A stretch of 64,000 nt of DNA from assembly GCA_947579605.1 (NCBI GenBank), contig OX388311.1, positions 23,500,951 through 23,564,950 on the forward strand, written 5' to 3'. A program made the translations under genes and the position numbers. The notes beneath the pieces are model-generated. The model saw nothing but the letters and a program-made list of their open reading frames with translations, was not told the origin of the DNA and did no database searches. Positions 33,574 through 43,592 of this stretch are shown one piece after another. Each line of letters opens with the position of its first letter. Position 1 is the stretch's first letter. This DNA comes from Athripsodes cinereus. Lineage: Eukaryota; Arthropoda; Insecta; Trichoptera; Leptoceridae.

Positions 33574-35955
33574 CGAAACTGTTACGCAGTTAATCCTTCA
33601 AAAATATTTATATACGATTGGTGTTATTATATTTCGAAATTTGTGACAACGAAAAAATAATAATATGTATCATTTTAAAACTTTCTCTTCGTGTTGAGAA
33701 AAGCTTTTACTAAATATAAATTACTAAGATATTACAGATCATATTTCCAGGATATGAATTATTAGATGTTGATATTCGATATTTTTATTATAAGTTCAAA
33801 TACATCTATGACAAAGAATAGGTACATATATATCTATGTCATCTGAGTGCTTTACAAAAATAATTATATGAAACGACATCAACTTGTAATAAACCACAAA
33901 ATTGTCAGAGCTTTAGCTTCTACCGTGATTAAGTTAGTAGATTATTATTAATTATTAGACTTTGATATGTCTGTCAATCAACTTACTAATCACATAAAAA
34001 TATGACGTTTTATATTCATCTTGATGGGTCTCAATAAACAAAACAAATATATGTAATAGTACCTAGATACCTGAGTAAAGTAGGTTATGTCGACTTCCTT
34101 AATACGAGAACGGCTAATGAATTTTGATTCAATTTAAATTACTTCATCAGTCATCAATGTTGTGAAGTTTTATCGGGAAACATCTTTTATATTTATCGTT
34201 TATAATAAGTATGAAAACACTTAACAGTTAATTGACACCTTGAATTTTTATTATTGAAAGGATTACTTTATTTAGGTTTTTTATAATTCCATGATCTTTG
34301 TTAATATCGATTTTATGATTCTTACCTATATAAAATTTACAATATTTATAAAACCGTTTAGTATAAGTAACAAACAGTGTTAACTTATTTTATTGCTTTA
34401 TAATTTTTCCAGACAAAAAGTGGTATTATCTTTTTAAAAGGTCATCATTATCTGTATTATGATTAAGTTTACCTATGGATAAATTTTGGGCGTTGCAATA
34501 TTTCCAGTGTACTATAATTAGGTATAGATAAAGCAATTCCTATATCAGTTATAACTACTTGACTGAAACTAATTTTAACTGATTTATAAACAGTTATTTA
34601 GATATATTTTTTTAATAAATTTTTAACTCTAGAAAATTTCTACGATAAAAATCTATTTTCAGGTGACTTAAAATATTGATTTAATTTGCAAATTCAATGT
34701 TTTTCATTTTACTGGCATTCACAACGTGATAATTAGGTGTGTGATGTGATTATATGAAGAATTTTCCACCTTAAATTTTAATAGGCCTGTGACCCGGTTT
34801 CGATACGTGAATGTGATTAACGAGGAGATTAAATACTGAAAAGGGTCGCAGATCTACTTAATTTTAATGTGATAATTAAATGCATATTCGATTAATCTTC
34901 AAAAAATTATCTTGCAAACACAATCCTATATCCGCTTACCATTAAAATGATTAACACTACCAACAGAATGATTATCTACGAAGTTAATTTATCATTCTTT
35001 GTAATAATTTTATATCAATTTGTGATTAAAGAACCGCATCATTTGTAATAATAATTAGAGTATGCAGTGATCCAAATTGTAGGTATGTCTTTACTTTCTT
35101 TTCCTTAAAACAAAGCACCTTACTAATAAAAGATATTCAATCCATGGCATTTTACATTTCAAGGTATATTTGTATAATGCTTTCTACTTCTTATTGCTGT
35201 ATAATTACCATATCAACAATTAAACACATCACAGTAAAACATCAAATGAATTAGGTACATCATCATTTCCCTATAATTTTCTGCTATTTTATTTCGTATG
35301 CTTCTATGATTTTTTAACTCTCTCTGTATTAAGAGCTCGATTCAATTGCTTTTACTGATTTGAATAGAAATTTTATTATCGCGGACTCGTTCAAAATTTG
35401 CATAGGAGTATTGTTGTTTTTACACTTATTACGTTAGGTAATACATGATTTTGACTGTTGATTTTATTATTAAAAATGGAAACTATTGGAATGGAAAATA
35501 CCTAAAATAATAATACTCGCAACTGATGAATCAGAGTTAATTTGTAACGAACTGTTTGTTTATATGATTGGGTATATCAGTGATATAATATCATAATATT
35601 TAGTCTTTCATGTGAAGTAATTATTTTAATTAATCCAAATTGCAAGGACTTGCCTCTAATTATAAGTTTTTATTATGCCCTTCATATAATTCTTCGGTAG
35701 ATACTATTGCTCCTAATTAACATCACGATTTGCTCTAAATAACTATAACAGATTTTTCTCTATATATATAATAACTTATTAAGCACTTATTGGTGTAATT
35801 ATCAGCTGAGTATTTGACGCTAAGAACAATAGTGGTTCAAAATACCTAATAACTAGTAACCTTTTAAACTTATCTAATATACGTACAGCTACGTACTTCT
35901 GTCATAGTTTAATTTCTTCAACACCGAAGGTCGCTAAAGACAATAATGATTATAA
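33574..35955. other. Upstream flank of the MH2 gene: AT-rich, free of recognised transposons
   Basis: 2.4 kb with no repeat copy recognised, unlike most of the window. It would contain the proximal promoter or a 5' UTR acceptor if the gene starts locally. No TATA/initiator pair stood out. Confidence 0.4.
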
Positions 35956-35964
35956 TAACATGTT

Positions 35965-36015
35965 ATGGACAGATTGAAATATAATGTTATGGTTAGCAAT
36001 ACAACGAACTCCGAG
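35965..36015 (+). CDS. First coding exon of an Expansion/Rebuff-type MH2-domain protein
   Basis: Reads MDRLKYNVMVSNTTNSE in 17 codons and ends exactly at a consensus donor, GAG|GTAAGT (intron begins 36016). An in-frame TAA at 35956-35958 lies just upstream, so ATG 35965 is the first in-frame Met after the stop; it has G at -3 and at +4, a fair start context. A second in-frame ATG at 35989 is the alternative start. The exon splices in phase 0 across a 251-bp intron to the acceptor at 36266 (polypyrimidine CTCATTTTCTTTTCAG), keeping the frame of the recognisable MH2 exon. The splice fit, not a family match for these 17 residues, is the evidence: the segment lies outside the conserved domain. 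A 5' UTR acceptor could exist just upstream (for example near 35913), but I cannot fix one. Alternatively translation starts in another upstream exon and this is intronic. Confidence 0.62.
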
Positions 36016-36266
36016 GTAAGTAATGGTTTTGCCCGAATGCTGTTATACCCATACATATCTAAAAGCACTCAATAATAAGGCAATATTATACTAAATAATG
36101 AGTGCAATCAGTCATTCCTTCTCATACTTATAATACCTACTTAAATAATATGTATTATGATAGATGACCATGTCTATAGAATGAAACAAATCTGCAAAGC
36201 TACATATACGTAGTAATAATAAGTTTAACGAACTCAAATTAATTAATTATCTCATTTTCTTTTCAG
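36016..36266 (+). other. Short phase-0 intron of the MH2 gene
   Basis: 251 bp bounded by GTAAGT and TTTTCAG, AT-rich, containing no repeat I recognise. It joins the two coding exons in frame. It contrasts sharply with the following intron, which is at least 27.5 kb. Confidence 0.6.
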
Positions 36267-36424
36267 GAACACATACAGGAAGTATTAGACAAATGGACAC
36301 AAATCGATGATGAAATTTGGGCGAAGGTTATTGTACTGGAAAGGAACAGAAGAGTTGCCAAGGCGTACGCAAGAGCACCGGTACTCACTATCAATGGATC
36401 AGACGAAGGATTTGATGGAATGAG
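36267..36424 (+). CDS. Second exon: N-terminal part of an MH2 (Smad-type) domain, Expansion/Rebuff family
   Basis: 158 nt, open in one frame only, giving 52 codons plus two bases (ends ATG AG|GTAAGG, phase 2). The translation starts EHIQEVLDKWTQIDDEIWAK, continues with RNRRVAKAYARAP and ends LTINGSDEGFDGM. This is the beginning of the MH2-like domain of insect Expansion/Rebuff proteins: the W..VIVLE strand and the V-L-T-I-N-G turn correspond to the W..I.YFE and V.VDG positions of Smad MH2 domains. Known biology: these proteins lack the DNA-binding MH1 half, and in Drosophila they act at the apical cell cortex to organise chitin deposition in tracheal tubes. That role here is inference. Splice sites on both sides are strong and the coding composition contrasts with the AT-rich surroundings. 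The rest of the domain (about 150 residues) must lie in later exons that I do not find before the window ends. I could not decide between the exp and reb paralogues. Confidence 0.8.
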
Positions 36425-37765
36425 GTAAGGGAAAACATTATTTCAAATATTTTTTTTACCCGAAGATTTATTTTGAGCGTTAATAACATTAAATCTCGTT
36501 AAATTTGTAAATAAATGTATATGCTTTAGACATGTTTATAGACCATAATATCTAAGTAGGATAGGAAGTTTTTGTAATCTAGAACATGATAGAAAATTCA
36601 TATTTGAAAACTCAACTAATTTTCGTTTAGTATTTTCATTAATTTACTCAAAAGAAACATGCTGCATGCTGCATCAATAGGTGTCATTAAAGTTAAGACC
36701 TCGTGTTTTGTCCCATTATCGGCGTAAATTTATCGAGTTGCAATATTTTTAATCCTGCTGTACTTAATTGTGTATCTCACATATAATATTTATGACAGAT
36801 AAGAATACTTTGTTCGATATAATCATTAGTGCAATATGCGTGTTATCTAAAGGCTAATTATGAAACTAATACTCCCAATATGTTCTTCGGTGCATAAGAC
36901 AATAGCATAAGAGTTAGTAGGTAGGTATATACAATTTTAATGACTAATCATTGCAATAATATGTATGTAGATACATTGTATCAAAATATACCTACAACCT
37001 ACATATTATTACTTATACTGCTTTTAAACGTAAAATCATTAAAACAACCTCAATATTATCTCAGATATTAATCGAAAAACAATACTATATACATAGAATG
37101 GAACCAATATGTACCTACTAATCTACCTCTTTTGATAAAAGGTACAAGTTTACATAGACACATGCGTTGATTTCGAAACTGTAATAACACTAATAATTAT
37201 TATTTATTTATTTAATTGTGTGAAGTAGTATTGTTATACATATCGTAGTAATATAAATAACAAAATAATATACGACACTTTGAAAGGAATACAATAAATA
37301 TTTATACTGTCTACCTATATTGACTTACATTTTTATACAATGGTAGATATTTGTTTATCAGTAGCGTGCTTTTCATATTGCATAAAACCAACGCATGCCT
37401 CAACAATTGTATCCATGACTTGAACAGTGAGGCTGCTGCAACATTATTATTGGTGATGTATTGTCTTGTGTAGGTATACCTATATAATATTGATTGAATA
37501 AAGTTATTTTTACTATACTTTGCCTGACGACGAGAGTGGAAGCTTTTGAAAATAAGATTAAAAATTAATAGTCATAGTAGAATTTACTAAATATCGTTTT
37601 TGATTTTTTTTATTGAAGTTACACTACTTTGGTCGATAAGTTTTACTGGAAAATTTCGTGGACCTTATTATTTACACCGGATAAAACGTCATTTAGTGCC
37701 AATATACTGTTGGTGTAACAAGGATGGATAGGGTGAGAAATGTCCATTTGGTAGTTTCAAAGTCG

Positions 37766-38005
37766 CTCTCATCGGCGAAAAAATGACCAAAAACAGATTA
37801 AGATTGTACGGACACGGGATAATAAGATCAAAAAGACAATGGACGTAGAAGTAGGACCCAGAAGACCAGGCAGACCAGTTACCACCTGGATGCCCACAAT
37901 TGCCAGGGAGTTGAAGGAGGCAAATTTGCGCTCGGAAGATGCAGGTGACTGAAATACTTGGAAGATGAGGACTAGGAGAGCCGTCGAGGGCGAAGAAGAA
38001 GATAC
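37766..38005 (+). pseudogene. LINE ORF2 C-terminus with frameshifts (family shared with 46331)
   Basis: ATCGGCGAAAAAATG leads into NRLRLYGHGI in one frame, and MDVEVGPRRPGRPVTTWMPT then IARELKEANLRSEDAG in another. RL+.YGH followed by a PRRPGRP.TTW block is a LINE ORF2 tail. The - strand open frames over this interval are antisense shadows. A related copy, itself interrupted, is at 46331-46735. Confidence 0.65.
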
Positions 38006-38590
38006 TCTTAATCGACACGAAGGCGACATATAAAATTTTCACTTCCTTCTCGCAAGATGTATTGGATACATATTACGTGGATTATCCGAGATATGTATCA
38101 ATAATTAATATTCATTGCGAACGAATGACCAATATAAAGTCTTGTCTCGCCACTGCAATGTGTGTACTAACTTTATTTAATTCCTACTCAAATAATAGTA
38201 AAGACACGTTCGATAATTATCTTGAACAATGTAGCAATAATTATGATATGCATGCGTAATCTAAGACATATATTAATTACAAATTGATACTGAGGTATAA
38301 AGAGTTATTGTTTTTCTTTTCAAATATTATAGGTACCTACAGTTTTTTTTCATTGAATTTTTGGACTAGACAATTTTAATGCTACCAATTGGATTTATTT
38401 TGACATGATTTTTGTACAGTCCCAATACTCTAACGACATTTACCAGAAATGGGAAGTCAGTAGGTACCTGCAAATAATGAACATATGAGTTATTCTGTAT
38501 ATACCATAAATTATAAGATATTCATTAAAGATGGCATCGCACCTCATAGATCAGTAATTTTCTCTGCTCTCAAAGCTCTGTGTTCTCAAA

Positions 38591-38705
38591 GCACCTGTAA
38601 AGTCGCGTTCAGCGTTTAGGAGCAAACTGAAAGCATCGCTGTACCAACAGAGTTTACCACGCCCTTGAGATAGAGTCTCCATTAAACGACGCTAAGGGAG
38701 TCGTC
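38591..38705 (+). pseudogene. CR1/L2-like LINE 3' end, degraded
   Basis: SRSAFRSKLKASLYQQSLPRP then TGA, followed by CATTAAACGACGCTAAGG. It aligns with FRSKLKTLLF...TTAAACGGCGCC of the copy at 7547. Confidence 0.65.
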
Positions 38706-38979
38706 CCTCATCATTATCGCTGAACTGATGATGTTAAATTACATGATTTTTCCTCCAAGTATTATATTTGGTTGTTGGAATATATTATGTGCATTTGTGA
38801 TTTTAATAGTTCCATAGAAGTCAATACTGATATGCTTCATAATACATAGATCAAGTTAAAAATCGGAACAATAATCAAATAATACTTAATACGAATTCGC
38901 CAATTATTCATCATATTACGTACATAATGTTTTTGATTTATTTTATTCAACATGTAGATTTATTTTCTAAAATTAATTT

Positions 38980-39076
38980 GGGTTATTTGCAAGAAATCGC
39001 GCCTCTACGATACTCGTCCTGTATAATATTGATTGTATTTTATATAAACAAATTTTTATGTAAAATTGTGTGTAAT
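38980..39076 (+). mobile_element. Hairpin-ended LINE 3' end, cut short by the next copy
   Basis: GGGTTATTTGCAAGAAATCGC, loop GCCTCT, ACGAT (one stem mismatch), ACTCGTCC, TATTGATTGTATTTT, then AAATTGTGTGTAAT where the following copy begins. Confidence 0.65.
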
Positions 39077-39212
39077 GGGTTAGTTGGAAGATATCGCGCT
39101 TCTGCGATAAATTCGCCCATTGCATAAAAGTTCAGCAGTAATGATGTCATGTTTATTTTTCAATTGTTTTCTTTTTTTTATGCAATAAAATTTATTAGTA
39201 TTATTATTATTA
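39077..39212 (+). mobile_element. Hairpin-ended LINE 3' end, head-to-tail with the previous copy
   Basis: GGGTTAGTTGGAAGATATCGC, loop GCTTCT, GCGAT, AATTCGCCC, then a 3' UTR distinct from 53526 and a TTATTAGTATTATTATTATT tail. Confidence 0.75.
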
Positions 39213-39251
39213 ATCAATATACCTACAGTAAAAAATAAGTACATATTATTA

Positions 39252-39510
39252 CTACTTCAACACTATCACGGCAAATTCCACGGTGGGGTAGACAGCAGAC
39301 CAGCTGCATGTAATAAACATGCAAGTCGTCTTCTCTGTGCCAACAAAAACTTAAGACATTCAGTATGGGTGGCACACCTCGTCGCTAAATTTGAGATGTA
39401 AAATGTCAGTTTTTTTTTCGAAAACCTGTCTTTTACAGGATACTCGAAAACTTACGGGAAATAGTGAGAGTCCAATTCTTTGCCGGGTGCTCCACGGCTA
39501 AGTTAATATT
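39252..39510 (-). repeat. Family A repeat copy, complete
   Basis: From ATTACTACTTCAACACTATC (microsatellite tail side) through CACGGCAAATTCCACGGTGG, CCAGCTGCATGTAATAAAC, GCAAGTCGTCTTCTCTGTGCC, TTTTACAGGATACTCGAAAAC and GGGTGCTCCACGGCTAAGTT to AATATT. The left (5') side matches 29672 beyond CCGTGGAG, showing the family begins at least at AACTTAGCC. Confidence 0.85.
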
Positions 39511-40289
39511 ACCAATGTATAATTGACTGGCAATGACAAAAAGACAAAAACTTGTTTCTATGATGTTATACAAAAGACAAATATGTTTACCTCCAGGTTA
39601 ATTAACTTTTTAAAACACCTACCTGCGAACGTTTTAACAAAATACACAGTTTGATTATGAAATGTCTGATAGAAATCACGACGCAATCAATAGGTATTAT
39701 GTACTCGTATAATCGAGTAATAGACAAAGTAAGAAATTTACTTCCTTGTAATTTGCTAATCTACTTTCGTTACACAGAAAGTAATCTTTAAATAATATAG
39801 TGATTAGTAAGCAGTGATTAGATTATTATCCAATAGACCCCGAGGAGACCGTGACTTCTAAATTAAAATAAATATTGCAGAAACAAGAGTAGATAAATAG
39901 ATAGTGAAATTTGAATAAGATACCTGCATTCCTTTCTTTCATCTCACTTTTATATAAATTAATCATGAATTGATTGAGTAATATGGTACAAATATTGTTT
40001 GGTTTATTTTTTTTACTATTTTGTAGTAATTAATTGTTAGTGGAAAATCTCATAATTAAGCTTCGAGAAATACCAGTTTATATAATTTTATTTAACCTTT
40101 TCTTAACTTCATCAATTAATTGCATCTTCCATGTTTCCTAATTTTGTATTTAAAGATTTTTAGTTCAGTCGATTAGATAATATAAAAAACAAGTAGAATT
40201 TGTGATTCATTTCAACACTCATTGTATGTAAACAATTAACTGTGAAGATCTGTAATTGGGTAATATTTAATGTTTAGTACAGATCAAAT
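39511..40289. other. AT-rich intronic DNA, no feature recognised
   Basis: No exon or repeat copy noticed. Confidence 0.45.
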
Positions 40290-40546
40290 CCGTAGAGTCC
40301 CCGAAAAATAATTGATATTCCACTCCTTTATATGAGTTTGCGAGTGTCCTGTAAAAGAGAGGTTTTTGAGTTCGTAAAACATCACCTATGAGACATACAA
40401 CATCTTCAATTCAGCGATTAGGTAGGTATACCAAACGTCCAGAGTTTCAAAAAATTTATAGCACAAAGAAGATGATCCGTACGTTCATAACATAAAATGT
40501 TCCGCTGGTTGCAGCACTTGAGAGATATTCCGTGATAGTAGATGAT
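40290..40546 (+). repeat. Family A repeat copy, complete but diverged
   Basis: CCGTAGAGTCCCCGAAAAATAA, GCGAGTGTCCTGTAAAAGAG, TTCAGCGATTAGG, GCACAAAGAAGATG, CCGCTGGTTGCAGCAC, ATTCCGTGATAGTAGATG. Confidence 0.7.
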
Positions 40547-41266
40547 AGATGACATGAGAAGAAATGAGTCATTTATGAAACGTATTTACAAGAACTAACT
40601 TTGTAGAATGCGTATTTTTTTCCTAATCTCATTTGAATGAGGCAGTGACTCATTGTTATCTCATTTATTCAGGTTTCGTTTCTACCGCATTTCGTTGCAA
40701 ATGTGGTACAGAATATTTCAAATAATTCCGCGATCAATTTATTACGCAACCTTTTTCATTGTTTGCCAGTTTGGTTTACATGAATACTTAATTTTAAACA
40801 CAAAATTGGAGATATGAATTAATCACCTTAATCCTATATCCAGTTTATGATTTTCTGAATCAAGCGCGTGTGGAATTCAAGTGTTCAGTCCTTAGTATCA
40901 TTACGTCATGTATACAAAATAATTTCGTAAGCACACATAGTCAACGCTGACAGTATATATTATAATTATCTACATATAATAATATTATATTGTTATAGTG
41001 TCGTGTTACAAATAAAGATCATTAATAATTTTACTCACTGCAATGATTACACAATACGTATTAACAACAAACTTATTATTTTGTTAAGAATGTTGTTAAT
41101 ACCCAATACACATTCTACTTATTGTCAACTGATAAAATTGTCACTCGACGTTATGTATGGTATTTTAAATACGTGTTATATTATTTTCTTATGGCGCAAC
41201 AACGTTTTTGAATGAAGGAATTTGCATTCAGAGTAATGTCACATATATGCCTTTTTATGTGTAGGT
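40547..41266. other. AT-rich intronic DNA, no feature recognised
   Basis: No exon or repeat copy noticed. Confidence 0.45.
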
Positions 41267-41502
41267 GCCATCACGGCATCCCTCAGAAGTATAGTAGCCA
41301 GCAGACTAACTGCATGTAATAAACAAGTGGGTCGTCCTCTCTGTGGTAATGAAATTTAGATATTCAGGTTGAGTTGCATACCTCAACGCCGAATCAAAGA
41401 TGTTAAATGTCTTTTTGTGATGTTATACGATGATGTCTTTTATACGACATTTCCAAAACCTACAAAAAAGTGGGTGACCTTTTTTGTAGGAACTCCATGA
41501 AG
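41267..41502 (-). repeat. Family A repeat copy, complete but diverged
   Basis: GCCATCACGGCATCCCTC, GTAGCCAGCAGACTAACTGC, ATGTAATAAAC, CGTCCTCTCTGTGG, ATTCAGGTTGAGTTGC, AAAGTGGGTGACC, GGAACTCCATG. Confidence 0.7.
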
Positions 41503-42473
41503 AGTGTAGTTTAATTAATTTTTTCGTACTGTACTTTTGATTTTACTTAGAAGTTATCGCAAGATTTATTTCGAATTAATTGAATTTTACTTAATTATTG
41601 TGGATTTAGCACTTTAAGTTGTTGTGGTTGGAATACGTAAGACAATCAAAAAATATTTTTTTTTTATTTATTTTGACGATGCTGGTTTGGATTGAAGAAG
41701 TAAGTACCTAAGTACTTAATATCAATAAATCCTTCATTTGTTTTGACATATTAAAAAAAATTCTTCATAAAAGAGCTAATTAGTTTTTAACACCTTAAAA
41801 TAGAGTATAATAAATAATAACTTATGCCTTTTTAAAGTTCAATTTAATTCCAATAAAATAAAAGCCAATTAATTAAGAATATTTCAATTCATTAAATATC
41901 GAATAACCTAAAACCCGAGTCATGAACTTTGTGCGATAATTAATAAACAAATAAATAAATTATAATAACCTTCCACGACAGACAAAACTATTTGAACCAA
42001 CCCACCTACATACATTATCTTATCTTAACATAGATTTTGCGTGAATATTACCTAGGCATGTATTCTTTAACATTATTCGTTTATAGGTGTCCTTATTAAA
42101 AATAATGTTCCTTATGCAATTGAACCTCTTCATTCGTCATACTAAAATTATTTTTATTTACTCCACATTCGCCGTGATTTCTGATCCTTGTTTTGATGTT
42201 GCAATAATTGTCAAAATATGGAACATTATAATTATAACTTTTAGCTTATGTTTTTTAATAAATAGATCTAGATATATATGATCGAAAAATGATGATCAAA
42301 TGTTCCTAGAATTTAGAACCTTAAGCATTCAATAATAATGTAATTGTGAATTTAAAATACCTAGTTAAATATTCTATATTTTCTAGTATAGTTTTGTGGA
42401 AATGCATTATAAAAGATTATTATAAAATTAAAAACAATGCTTAATTCCACTATGGCAATTGTTTAATCGTTAT
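41503..42473. other. AT-rich intronic DNA, no feature recognised
   Basis: No exon or repeat copy noticed. Confidence 0.45.
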
Positions 42474-42564
42474 AACGTTTTCAACCACAATGTAGTCATC
42501 TTCAGAAACATCAATATAGTATTGTGTTGTTACTGAAGATGACTACAATGAAGTTGAAAACGTT
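42474..42564. repeat. Foldback repeat of ~32-bp arms
   Basis: AACGTTTTCAACCACAATG then TAGTCATCTTCAG on the left; CTGAAGATGACTACAATGA then AGTTGAAAACGTT on the right; loop about 27 nt. Likely a small MITE; single copy in the window. Confidence 0.6.
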
Positions 42565-43358
42565 AAAACTTTTAAATTCTTCTCGTAGTAAATTTAAGAG
42601 TGTTTTTACTTTTATAAAAATCTTTCTAAATAGTGATTAAAAATGTAATTATTTATTTTCTAAACAACAATCCTTAGGTACTATATTTATGGTAAAACAA
42701 GTGCAATGAGATTTAGTATAGTATGTAGACTGTATATAAAAAGCTTAAAATAAGTTTTGAATGCATATGGAGGTTCCACTGTACTGAGTATTGTTTCCTC
42801 TAGATTTGATATTAGTAAAACACGTTTGTTTGATTTTGATTTATCGTGTTTCAACATTGAACTTCGTGACATATTACATTACATTTATTATTATAATATT
42901 TCTATTTTGACAATACAACAACCTACTAAAACAATTTACTTATTGTCTTGTTCTTGTCCGTAATAACAATTTGACACACACACAGTTTATCACAATCTAT
43001 TTCTTTTAAAATTAATAGAGGGAGTCGACCACAAGTAACTGGTAATATTATACAGCGTAAATAGCCTTGATACAATTTCCGTTTGTAATCGAAGGCTATT
43101 CAGTACAAAATAATATATTAACTCGATTCGACTGTAAACCTCTATATAATATGTGTTATTTATTCTTAATCTCGCTATTACAAATAATTTTTATTTTATT
43201 TGCCTTATTTTAAAGATATCTAACAAAATTTTGGACGACGATTGAACCGGATCAATTATTAGTTATATAATAATACCACATTAATTGTCTTAATTACAAG
43301 GTACCTATACTATTTTTATAAATAAACAAAAATAAATGATTTTTAAATTTAACAAATA
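42565..43358. other. AT-rich intronic DNA, no feature recognised
   Basis: No exon or repeat copy noticed. Confidence 0.45.
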
Positions 43359-43592
43359 AAACTACCATATACTTATAGGCTTAGAAAAGATAACAATAAC
43401 CCAGACCAGTACCTAGACATGAAGCTGTCATTGGGGTTTATAAGAGAGAATATCGGAGCCTCTGATAAGTCGGCCGGTAGCTTAATTGGACAAAGCACAT
43501 TTCGCGACAAGATGGGATTGCGGGTTCAAGTCCCTTCCGGGGCACTGCCAAATGAGCTGACGTTGTCTTTTCTAAGCCTTATATGGTAGTTT
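43359..43592. mobile_element. tRNA-like module inside a terminal-inverted-repeat element
   Basis: AAACTACCATAT...GGCTTAGAAAAGATAAC (43359-43394) recurs inverted as GTTGTCTTTTCTAAGCC...ATATGGTAGTTT (43562-43592). Between them, 43470-43545 folds like a tRNA. The D arm is GCTT/AAGC around AATTGGACA, the anticodon arm CATTT/AGATG around CGCGACA, and the T arm GCGGG-TTCAAGT-CCCTT (B box GGTTCAAGTCC). The acceptor keeps only the inner 4 bp (CCGG/CCGG). The A box TAGCTTAATTGG is intact. A plain tRNA-derived SINE would not have inverted ends, and no target duplication is obvious. Confidence 0.6.

Noticed and set aside
35989..36015. Second ATG (MVSNTTNSE) as the only start
   Set aside because: Not excluded, but an earlier in-frame ATG at 35965 follows the stop at 35956 and has a better -3/+4 context, so it was preferred.
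37689..38042. 117-codon minus frame
   Set aside because: Antisense of the LINE relic at 37766 (PRRPGRP block reads on +).
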